The notes beneath the pieces were generated by a model. That model saw nothing but the letters and a program-made list of their open reading frames with translations, searched no databases and was not told the origin of the DNA. From JBEKCB01 sp052139675 (GTDB lineage: Bacteria > Planctomycetota > Brocadiia > CAIUPP01), in contig JBKQWE010000003.1 in assembly GCA_052139675.1 (NCBI GenBank), positions 79,087-143,086 on the forward strand: 64,000 nt of DNA, written 5' to 3'. The position numbers and the translations under genes were made by a program. This document shows, piece after piece, positions 52,107-59,667 of the stretch; within the stretch, counting starts at the first letter, position 1, and every line of letters begins with the position of its first letter.

Positions 52107-52170
52107 GCGAGGGTCAAAGGACGCGAGAAGGACAGATTTTTTGATCGCCAGACAACCGGGAGGAGCGCCG

Positions 52171-52950
52171 ATGCGGATCAAGCAATCGTTCTGCTACCCC
52201 TGCTTCAAGCGGAAGGAGCGGAGCCTGGCCGAGCTATGCAACGCGGCCGCGAAGATCGGCTACGCGGGCGTCGAGCTATGGTTCCGTGGGCCGGACTTCG
52301 ATGAGCTTGCCGCCGCCGCCAAGGGCGCCGGCCTCGCGCTCGCGTCCATGTGCGGCCATGAGAGCCTCGGCGACGGCCTCAACAAGCGGTCCAACCACGA
52401 CCGCATCGAGGCCGAGGTCCGCGAGTCGCTGGAGATCGCCTCGCGCCTGGGCATCCCGGGCCTGATCTGCTTCAGCGGCAACCGCAACGCAGGACAGACC
52501 GACGCCGACGCCATCGAGGCGTGCGCCGAGGGCCTCCGCCGCGTCGCTCCCTACGCCGAGGCCAAGGGCATCAACCTGAACGTCGAGCTCCTCAACTCCA
52601 AGGTGGACCACGCCGGCTACCAGGCCGACCACACCGCCTGGGGCGCGGCGGTCTGCCGGAAGGTCGGCTCGCCGCGCGTGAAGCTGCTCTACGACATCTA
52701 CCACATGCAGATCATGGAGGGCGACGTGATCCGCACGATCCGCGAGAACATCGCGCACATCGGGCACTTCCACACCGCCGGCAACCCCGACCGCAAGGAC
52801 CTGGACGACGCGCAGGAGCTGAACTACGTCGGCATCTGCCGGGCCATCGCGCGGAGCGGATATGCCCTTTACGTCGCGCACGAGTTCACGCCTCGCGGCG
52901 ATCCCATCGAGGCGCTGCGAACCGCGTTCGCAATCTGCAACCAGGAGTAG
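52171..52950 (+). CDS. Hydroxypyruvate isomerase-like TIM barrel
   Basis: The 259-residue protein fits the Hyi/xylose-isomerase-like family. It has IKQSFCYPCFKRKERSLAEL at the start, GVELWFRGPDFDEL, LICFSGNRNAGQ, NLNVELLNSKVDH (metal Glu), VKLLYDIYHMQIMEGD (Asp/His), IGHFHTAGNPDRKDLDD (His), and a late catalytic Glu in LYVAHEFTPRGD. It would isomerise a hydroxy-acid or sugar made by the preceding enzymes. The ATG at 52171 has GGAGG at good spacing; the frame opens earlier but has no better start. It is the last gene of the DegT operon. Confidence 0.85.
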   Translation: MRIKQSFCYPCFKRKERSLAELCNAAAKIGYAGVELWFRGPDFDELAAAAKGAGLALASMCGHESLGDGLNKRSNHDRIEAEVRESLEIASRLGIPGLICFSGNRNAGQTDADAIEACAEGLRRVAPYAEAKGINLNVELLNSKVDHAGYQADHTAWGAAVCRKVGSPRVKLLYDIYHMQIMEGDVIRTIRENIAHIGHFHTAGNPDRKDLDDAQELNYVGICRAIARSGYALYVAHEFTPRGDPIEALRTAFAICNQE

Positions 52951-53016
52951 CGGCGCAACCGCCGCTGCAGCGCGCATGCGCGTCTCTGCCAGGCGGCTGA
53001 GTCTGTTTACCGGCCG

Positions 53017-55245
53017 TCATTGAAGTTCCCGCAACTGCACATTGCGGTAGCGGACGACGGTCTTAGTGCCGCCGCTAAGCGCGCCAAACCCGACCAGGTA
53101 GGTCGTAATGTGCGCCGGGATTTGCATGGGTGAACTGGCTTCCTGGAAAACTTTAACCCCATTGGCGGAGGCGGTCACCTTCCCGTTCCGGAAAATGAAA
53201 TCAAACGAGTTGGCGGCATTATTCAACAAGTAAGCATGTCGAGTGATCTGTTGCGATGACGACCAAGTGTCGCCGAAATACATGACGGTGCCTTCCCTAA
53301 AGGCCCGCCTGAAGCCAAATGCATACCAGTCCCAAGTTTTGATGTCCGGCCGACCCATGACCAGGCCCGCCTGAAAATTCCCGTCGGACGAACTGACCAT
53401 CTCAAATTGGCCGCGCACCTCGAAGTTTGCGCTCACGCGGGCCTTCGAGAACAACATGTGGCCTTTGGGCCCGAATTCCACTTCCAGCGCGCCATCCTCG
53501 AGCCGCTGGGCCTTGCCCATGCTGATCACCCAGGTGGGGTCCTGATCGTTCTTCGGCATCAGGTCCACCCATTCGCCCTGGTGCAGGCGGTTCTCGACCA
53601 CAAGCTGGGCAAGCCGGTACTGGCTGAATTCCTTCGTCCGCGCGTCGGCGGCGGGAAGGGATACCAGATCGGTGTACTGCTTGATTGCGGACTCGACATT
53701 ACCGGCGTCGAAGGCGGTTTCTGCGGCGGCAACTGCGGCGCCGGCCGGACCGGTGCGGGCGGCGACTTCCAGCGGCATGCGAGAGAGGTCAGTTCCCCAG
53801 TCGAGCAGATTCCCCGGCACTGGTTTCCAGTCCATAGCTTCCAGTTGTTCGCGGGCCAAGCCGTAGTCCCCGGCGAAATAAGCGACCACTGCGTACGAAG
53901 TGCGCAAGCCATTGCGCTGAGGCGCTCGCTCCGGTACGGCAATGTAACCCTGGAACATTTTCTTCAATTCCGGCCAGATGTCGGCGCGGCTGTAAATATG
54001 CCGCTCGGCCGCCAAACCCATTTCCTGTTGCACGTCCCCGACGCACTCAATGAATTCGTACGGGACATCGGTGTCAAACCGCCCTGTGTTAAGGGCGGTC
54101 CGGCCCAGCGCCAGCAGGGCCTCCAGACTGCCGTGCCAGCGAGGGCGCAAACCCCAGCGCATCTCGGACCAGGCGTCCGGATAGTCTATTTGCGCAGCCA
54201 GCGTCCGGTCGAACCAGACGCGCATTTCCTGAATGCCCGAGTCCCCGAGGGACACTTTCATCATCAGGCATGGCGCCATTGGAAAGTCGGGCTGCAATTT
54301 CCACGCCTGGGGCAAAACCTTCCGCGCCTCGGCCAGATTTTCCCCGAATCCTTGCCAGCCTTTCTCCGTAACGGTGTTGGCGTAACCGCCGCCGCGCGCC
54401 TGCCACGCCGCGGTGATGTGACGCTCGCCGTCCAGCACGAGCGCAAGCCACTGGTAGGACGGTCCGGCGTTATGCAGGATTTCGCATACGGCGGCGCCGT
54501 TGCGCGCGAGAAATTGTTTTACCCAGCCCAACACGAAAATGTCCGCAAGTTCCTGCTGGTCGCCGGGCGTGAAACTGCCGTCGGTAAAACATTTCGTCAA
54601 CAGCTTCAGGGCGGAGACGCCCACTTGGTCAGCCTCGCCGGAAGCCTTGATCCGCATCAACTGAGCGTTGCACTGGGCGCTGGCGAAAAGTTGAGGATAC
54701 GCCTGATAGCCGCTCCCGACATACGCCGCGAAGGCGCGCTTGTAGCGGCGGATGGAGTCGTTGCAGTCCCCGGTGTTATTAGCGACCACCGTCAGCGCCA
54801 GCGGGTCGGTGCAATGGGGGTCGTTGGCCAGCCGCTCGCTCTCATCTTCCAACGACAGCGTGTTGTTTATCTCCGGGCCTCCGTGAGTGCGGCCAAGCCA
54901 GACGCGGATAAACTCAATCACCTCGGCGTCACAGGCGGCCTTGTGCTGGCCGTACTTTTGATAACTTTCCAGCCATTGGCGGCTGGTGAACGCAAGAGCT
55001 CTTTTTTGAACCTCCGATACGGTCAGCGTTTTGACGCTCCCGTCCACCGGTTGGCTGGCCACGGCTACGGGATCCGGCTCGCCGAAACCGGCTAATTTCT
55101 GTGCGCCCGCGGGCGGTGCCAATTGGCTGGCGATTCTCCCATTGCTATAGAGGAAAGCTCCCGCCTCTCCGGCGTTCCCTCCAATGCAGAGCATCGCGAC
55201 GATAGCGCACGCTTCCACAAGCCGCGACCTTTTGCGGGCGTCCAT
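53017..55245 (-). CDS. Large secreted protein with C-terminal LamG-like domain
   Basis: The 742-residue protein has a signal peptide (VEACAIVAMLCIGGNAGEAG). The N-terminal two thirds are helical and Trp-rich, with an arrangement like the DUF4034/TPR proteins of planctomycete-type bacteria (for example FDRTLAAQIDYPDAWSEM, LRPRWHGSLEALLALGR). The C-terminal 150 residues form a LamG/concanavalin-like sandwich (ANFEVRGQFEMVSSSDGNFQAG, FDFIFRNGKVTASANG, RYRNVQLREL). The ATG at 55245 has GGGAGA upstream, while the frame continues upstream with a Cys-rich stretch that is not taken. It is less GC-rich than its neighbours. The function is unknown. Confidence 0.75.
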   Translation of the reverse strand: MDARKRSRLVEACAIVAMLCIGGNAGEAGAFLYSNGRIASQLAPPAGAQKLAGFGEPDPVAVASQPVDGSVKTLTVSEVQKRALAFTSRQWLESYQKYGQHKAACDAEVIEFIRVWLGRTHGGPEINNTLSLEDESERLANDPHCTDPLALTVVANNTGDCNDSIRRYKRAFAAYVGSGYQAYPQLFASAQCNAQLMRIKASGEADQVGVSALKLLTKCFTDGSFTPGDQQELADIFVLGWVKQFLARNGAAVCEILHNAGPSYQWLALVLDGERHITAAWQARGGGYANTVTEKGWQGFGENLAEARKVLPQAWKLQPDFPMAPCLMMKVSLGDSGIQEMRVWFDRTLAAQIDYPDAWSEMRWGLRPRWHGSLEALLALGRTALNTGRFDTDVPYEFIECVGDVQQEMGLAAERHIYSRADIWPELKKMFQGYIAVPERAPQRNGLRTSYAVVAYFAGDYGLAREQLEAMDWKPVPGNLLDWGTDLSRMPLEVAARTGPAGAAVAAAETAFDAGNVESAIKQYTDLVSLPAADARTKEFSQYRLAQLVVENRLHQGEWVDLMPKNDQDPTWVISMGKAQRLEDGALEVEFGPKGHMLFSKARVSANFEVRGQFEMVSSSDGNFQAGLVMGRPDIKTWDWYAFGFRRAFREGTVMYFGDTWSSSQQITRHAYLLNNAANSFDFIFRNGKVTASANGVKVFQEASSPMQIPAHITTYLVGFGALSGGTKTVVRYRNVQLRELQ

Positions 55246-55566
55246 AGAATGGTCTCCCTTGCGCCGCCTGCGTTGCCTCTTATCACAACCGGGAATTGCG
55301 ATATAACCATCTCCAGGGGCGTTACGACAGCAAGTGCTGCAAATATAGAGATCGCGATCACCGTCGTCAATCACTTCTTGACCGTCTCAACCGGAATTTG
55401 CCGTTTGACCGCATAACCCGCAGCGTGATTCCGTCCGGCAGGCCCTGCAAAGCGCGCCGTCGGTCGTTTGACTTCCCGGCAGGATTTGGGCTAGAGTCGC
55501 GCTATCTTCGATGCTTATTCGACCGGAATCCGCGCTCGTCGGCGCATCGGAAAGGGATTTCGTGCG
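55246..55566. other. 320-bp divergent intergenic region
   Basis: It separates the divergent secreted protein (minus) and pfkA (plus) genes. An in-frame Cys-rich stretch (55246-55374) extends the minus-strand frame but has no independent start evidence. The pfkA promoter lies at 55468-55497. No RNA gene is recognised. Confidence 0.5.
55468..55497 (+). promoter_or_regulatory. Promoter of the phosphofructokinase gene
   Basis: TTGACT at 55468-55473, an 18-bp spacer and TAGAGT at 55492-55497. Start near 55504. Confidence 0.5.
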
Positions 55567-56619
55567 ATGGTGAAACGAGTCGGCGTCCTGACCAGCGGCG
55601 GCGACTGCCCCGGACTGAATGCGGTGCTGCGCGCCGTCGTCCGCGCGGCCGTCTCCGTCCATCACCTTGAATGCGTCGGCGTCATGCGCGGCTGGCGCGG
55701 ACTGATGGACGGCCTGACGACGCCGCTCAACAACGAGTCCGTCAGCGGCATTCTGCCGCGCGGCGGGACGATCCTGCGCACCTCGCGCACCAATCCGTTC
55801 ATCACTCCCGAAGGCCCGAAGCAGATCATGGCCAGCGTCCAGCGGTTCAACCTCGACGGCGTGATCGTCATCGGCGGCGTGGACACGTTCACGGTCGCGG
55901 AGCGGCTCTACAAGGAACACGGCTTCCGCGTGGTCGGCATCCCCGCGACGATTGACAACGACGTCGAAGGCACGGAGGCCGCCTTCGGATTCGACTCGAC
56001 CGTCAACATCGCCACCGAAGCGATTGACCGCGTCCACACGACCGCCGAGTCGCACGACCGCGTGATGATCGTCGAGGTCATGGGCCGGCTCTCCGGCTGG
56101 ATCGCCGTCTTCGCCGGCCTTGCCGGCGGCGCGGACATGATCCTGATCCCGGAGCGGCCCTTCATGCTGCAGGAGATCTCCGACGCCATCATTCACCGGC
56201 ACGACCGCGGCAAAGACTTCAGCATCGTCGTCGTCGCCGAAGGGGCGCGGATCAAGGACCGGCCGGAGAATGACGGCGTTTACGTCGCCGCCGACAGCCC
56301 GCCGGACGAGTTCGGCCGGTACCGGCTCGGCGGCATCGGCTCGGTCATCGCCAGGGAGATCGAGAAGCGCACCGGCTACGAAACGCGGGTGACGGTGCTC
56401 GGCCACATCCAGCGCGGCGGCACGCCCACCGCATTCGACCGAGTCCTCGCCGGAAGGTTCGGCGTCGCCGCGGTGGACCTGGCCGTCAAAGAGCAGTTCG
56501 GCCAGATGGTCGCCCTGCAGGCCAACCATATCATCGGCCTGCCCCTCGAAGTCGCCGCCGACAAGCGCCGCACCGTCCCGGACGAAATCTACGACGCCGC
56601 GAAGGTGTTCTTCGGCTGA
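55567..56619 (+). CDS. pfkA: 6-phosphofructokinase with altered phosphoryl-donor motifs
   Basis: The 350-residue protein starts with VGVLTSGGDCPGLNAVLRAVV and has VGIPATIDNDVEGTEAAFGFDSTVNIATEAIDR, HDRVMIVEVMGRLSGWIA, LIPERPF and GHIQRGGTPTAFDRVLAGRFG. The donor loop is IGGVDTFTVA where ATP enzymes have GGDGS and PPi or mixed enzymes GGDD/GGEDT. The other donor-selecting position is PATIDND rather than PGTIDND (ATP) or PKTIDND (PPi). The catalytic Asp of TIDND remains. It probably belongs to the group III mixed-substrate clade, but donor choice cannot be told. The ATG at 55567 follows AAAGGGA. The GH51 gene follows. Confidence 0.85.
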   Translation: MVKRVGVLTSGGDCPGLNAVLRAVVRAAVSVHHLECVGVMRGWRGLMDGLTTPLNNESVSGILPRGGTILRTSRTNPFITPEGPKQIMASVQRFNLDGVIVIGGVDTFTVAERLYKEHGFRVVGIPATIDNDVEGTEAAFGFDSTVNIATEAIDRVHTTAESHDRVMIVEVMGRLSGWIAVFAGLAGGADMILIPERPFMLQEISDAIIHRHDRGKDFSIVVVAEGARIKDRPENDGVYVAADSPPDEFGRYRLGGIGSVIAREIEKRTGYETRVTVLGHIQRGGTPTAFDRVLAGRFGVAAVDLAVKEQFGQMVALQANHIIGLPLEVAADKRRTVPDEIYDAAKVFFG

Positions 56620-56693
56620 ACGGGCGCGCCCGACGCTGTCAGTCCCGGAGCAGACAATCGGCGATCGCTGGACAAAGAAGGCGGCAAAGCAAA

Positions 56694-58184
56694 ATGAACG
56701 CAACCACGATCACGACCCACACGCAGTACCAGGTCGGGGCGGTGGACCCGAGGGTTTTCGGCGGGTTCCTCGAGCACATGGGGCGCGCGGTTTACGAGGG
56801 CGTCTATGACCCGAGTTGTCCCCACGCCGACGAGGAAGGATTCCGGCGCGATGTGATGGCAGCGCTGAGGCGTCTGCGGATGACGGCCCTGCGATATCCG
56901 GGCGGGAATTTCGCCTCCGGCTACCACTGGATGGACGGCGTCGGCCCGCGGGAGAAGCGCCCCACCGTCCGCGAACTGGCGTGGCAAAGCGTCGAGCCCA
57001 ACCAGTTCGGGACGGACGAGTACATCCGCCTCTGCCGGAAGATGGATTGGACGCCGATGCTGACGGTCAACCTGGGCACCGGCACGCCGGAAGAGGCCAG
57101 GAACTGGGTGGAATACTGCAACTGCCCCGCCGGGACAAAATACGCCGACCTGCGCAGCGCAAACGGCGCCGCCGAACCGTATGGGGTCAAACTCTGGTGC
57201 CTGGGCAACGAGATGGACGGACCCTGGCAACTCGGGCACGTGCCCGCCGACCAGTACGCCATCCGGGCGCAGCAGGCAGCCAAGATGATGAAGGACGCGG
57301 ACCGGACGATCGAAGTGGTGGCCTGCGGTTCGTGCTCGGTGACGATGCAGACGTACATGGACTGGGACCGGCGCGTGCTGGAGTACCTGGGAGACGCGGC
57401 GGATTACATCAGCCTCCACCGGTACGTCGGCAACCACAACGGCGACACGCCCGACTACCTGGCGGTGACCAACAGCATTGACCGGCAGATCGAGGAGATG
57501 GACGCGGCGTGCCGTTTCGTCCAGGCCAAACGCGGCGCCAGGAAACGACCCTATCTGTCATTCGACGAGTGGAACGTATGGTACAAGGCGCACGGGATGA
57601 CCGGCGAGGGGAAAGAATTCCCGCACCTGATCGAGGAAGTCTACAACCTGGAAGACGCGCTGGTGGTCGCCGGCTTCCTTCACAGTTTCATTCGACACGC
57701 GGATGTCGTCAAGATTGCGAATATCGCGCAGATCGTCAACGTGATCGCGCCGGTGCTCACGCGCGGCGACCAGATGCTCGTGCAATCCATCTTCTACCCG
57801 TTCGAGATGTTCTCCAGGCGGCGGGACGGCGCTTCGCTGTGGACCGTTCTGGACGGCGACGCCTACGAGGGCGCGGTGAACGGAAGCGTCCACTACGCGG
57901 ATGCCAGCGCGATACTCGGCGGCGGCGGACAGCTCCACCTGTTCGTCACCAACCGCAGCATGGACGACGCGATGGAGGTGCGCCTGAACGTGGCTGACCG
58001 GGCCATCCGCGCTCTCGTCAACGCCGAGTTGCTCACGGGGCCGAACGCCAAAGCCGCGAACTCCTACGAGAAGGACAATGTCGTCCGCGCCCAGCCCTAT
58101 GACGAGGCGATCGTCAAAAACGGCCAGGCGTTCTTCAAGCTTCCGCCGCTTTCGTTCCTGGCGGCGACGCTATCGCTGGGGTAA
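56694..58184 (+). CDS. GH51 alpha-L-arabinofuranosidase
   Basis: The 496-residue enzyme removes arabinose from arabinan or arabinoxylan oligosaccharides. GGFLEHMGRAVYEGVYDP is the family start, YPGGNFASGYHWMDGVGPREKRP follows, the acid/base Glu is in LWCLGNEMDGPWQ (about residue 167) and the nucleophile Glu in LSFDEWNVWY (about residue 287). The C-terminal beta-sandwich includes LHLFVTNRSMDDAMEVRL. It has no signal peptide, so it probably acts on imported oligosaccharides in the cytoplasm. The ATG at 56694 has GAAGG upstream. It may be co-transcribed with pfkA, linking sugar release to glycolysis. Confidence 0.95.
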   Translation: MNATTITTHTQYQVGAVDPRVFGGFLEHMGRAVYEGVYDPSCPHADEEGFRRDVMAALRRLRMTALRYPGGNFASGYHWMDGVGPREKRPTVRELAWQSVEPNQFGTDEYIRLCRKMDWTPMLTVNLGTGTPEEARNWVEYCNCPAGTKYADLRSANGAAEPYGVKLWCLGNEMDGPWQLGHVPADQYAIRAQQAAKMMKDADRTIEVVACGSCSVTMQTYMDWDRRVLEYLGDAADYISLHRYVGNHNGDTPDYLAVTNSIDRQIEEMDAACRFVQAKRGARKRPYLSFDEWNVWYKAHGMTGEGKEFPHLIEEVYNLEDALVVAGFLHSFIRHADVVKIANIAQIVNVIAPVLTRGDQMLVQSIFYPFEMFSRRRDGASLWTVLDGDAYEGAVNGSVHYADASAILGGGGQLHLFVTNRSMDDAMEVRLNVADRAIRALVNAELLTGPNAKAANSYEKDNVVRAQPYDEAIVKNGQAFFKLPPLSFLAATLSLG

Positions 58185-58234
58185 GCGGGCGGATGATACG
58201 AAATCCGACGGCCAAGCTACGAGGATGAAAGATC

Positions 58235-58594
58235 ATGCCCGGACCCGGCGGAGACCATCGTATTGCGGAGAAAGACTGGCGGGTCTTTCGGGAGCTTTAT
58301 ACGAGCCTGCTCGACCGGTATTGCCAACGGGTGCTTGAGAAGTCGAGTTCCCTGATCGGCGCCGCCGGCGAGCGCCCCCATCAGCGCTATCTGCGTCTCT
58401 ACGACTTTCTGCAGAACAGCAACGACGAAATCGCATGGGCTTTCGATGATCCAAGGCGTTCCATGGCCTTCCGGCAGATTGCCGCTCTTCACGAACTCGG
58501 TCTTTTCACGGATGCGGAGATTCTGCGGTTCAGCGAAGAGACGCGGCGCGTCTTCCAGATTTCAGGTTCGGCCAGCCGCGACAAGAGCCGCTGA
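58235..58594 (+). CDS. Small helical protein, unknown function
   Basis: The 119-residue soluble protein is nearly all helix: WRVFRELYTSLLDRYCQRVLEKSSSLIG, HQRYLRLYDFLQNSNDEIAWAFDD, AFRQIAALHELGLFTDAEILRFSEETRRV. No signal peptide, membrane segment or known motif is present, though the layout resembles small conserved proteins in many bacteria. The ATG at 58235 has a weak GAGGATG upstream. It lies 50 bp after GH51 and converges with the thioredoxin gene. No function is assigned. Confidence 0.65.
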   Translation: MPGPGGDHRIAEKDWRVFRELYTSLLDRYCQRVLEKSSSLIGAAGERPHQRYLRLYDFLQNSNDEIAWAFDDPRRSMAFRQIAALHELGLFTDAEILRFSEETRRVFQISGSASRDKSR

Positions 58595-58602
58595 CGCGGC
58601 CG

Positions 58603-59502
58603 TCACTCGCCCGTCAGCGCCTTCAAGTCCGGCCAGAGCTTGTCGCCCGTCCGCGTAACCGTCAGGATGATCGCGTTGAAGGCCTCGTAGCCGAGGCCGT
58701 TCTCGGTGGTGAAGCAGTACGAATAGCGGATTTCCCCGTCGGACTTGTCCCACTCGAACTTCCCGACGTTCAAGTTCCAGTTTTCCTCCATCAGCCGCTG
58801 CAGGACGGCCGGCAGTTTGTCGCTGCCGGGTTTCGCGTTCAGGTAGTGGTTGAGGAAAATGTAAACGAGAGCGCGTTTGCCGTCCACGACGATCCGCACT
58901 CGATGCGTGGCGTTAGTCATCTTGGCCGAGAAGTTGACGACGGGGTACTCGCCGGTCTTGTCGGTCGAGCAATCGAGTTTCATGCGGTCGAGATAACCTT
59001 GAACCAGGGCGATTGCCTGATCGTTGTCCGCCCAGGGATTGTTTGCGGTTGAGCCGGAGTCCGCGCTGCTCGCCTCGGCTGCGGCGCCGGCCGCCTTGGC
59101 CAGGAAGACCTTGAAGGCCGCCGGGTCCATGTAGCTGTCCTTCGACAGGCGCGCGGAGCCGTCGGGGTTGAACGCGATGAGGGTGGGAATGCCCTGCACG
59201 CCATACTGCTTGAGGCAGTCCGTGTGCTGGTCGAAGCGGCCTACGTCGAGCTTGAAGTAGAAGAACTGCTCCCCGACGATTTTCGCGATCTCGGGGTCCG
59301 CGAACGTCGCATCCATCTTGACGCACCACGGACACCAGGCGCCGTAGAAATCCACGAGCAGGATGCGCCCGGCCTTGTTTGCGCTGTCGAGGGCGTCCTG
59401 CAAGTCGGGGTTGATCTTTGCGGCCGGCGCTTGCGCCAGCGAGACAGAGACAACCAGAGCCGCCGCGAACAGCGCGAAACAGGCCTGCCGTAGCTTGCGC
59501 AT
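58603..59502 (-). CDS. Secreted thioredoxin-like protein
   Basis: The 299-residue protein has a signal peptide (CFALFAAALVVSVSLA), then a thioredoxin domain at about residues 35-140 with ILLVDFYGAWCPWCVKMDATF (CPWC active site) and the cis-Pro in YGVQGIPTLIAFNPDG. The C-terminal 150 residues form an added beta-rich domain of unknown type (HRVRIVVDGKRALVYIFLNHYL, GEIRYSYCFTTENGLGYEAFNAI). It likely reduces or isomerises disulfides in the periplasm. No other redox partner is nearby. Confidence 0.85.
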   Translation of the reverse strand: MRKLRQACFALFAAALVVSVSLAQAPAAKINPDLQDALDSANKAGRILLVDFYGAWCPWCVKMDATFADPEIAKIVGEQFFYFKLDVGRFDQHTDCLKQYGVQGIPTLIAFNPDGSARLSKDSYMDPAAFKVFLAKAAGAAAEASSADSGSTANNPWADNDQAIALVQGYLDRMKLDCSTDKTGEYPVVNFSAKMTNATHRVRIVVDGKRALVYIFLNHYLNAKPGSDKLPAVLQRLMEENWNLNVGKFEWDKSDGEIRYSYCFTTENGLGYEAFNAIILTVTRTGDKLWPDLKALTGE

Positions 59503-59667
59503 ATTCCCGCCCTTTCAGTTAGTCCGTGGGCCGCCCATCGGACGCCGATTCTGACGGCGTCTATGCAGGTTATCGGCAGGCCGGCTGAGTTCATTAGGTC
59601 GCGGAGGAAACTTCGCGGCTGGGAATGATCCGACGGGAGGTCGCGCGTTCGACGGTCGGCTCGGTCG

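Noticed and set aside
49974..52181. A 735-codon minus-strand frame across the amidohydrolase and hydrolase genes
   Set aside because: Antisense shadow of two well-supported genes.
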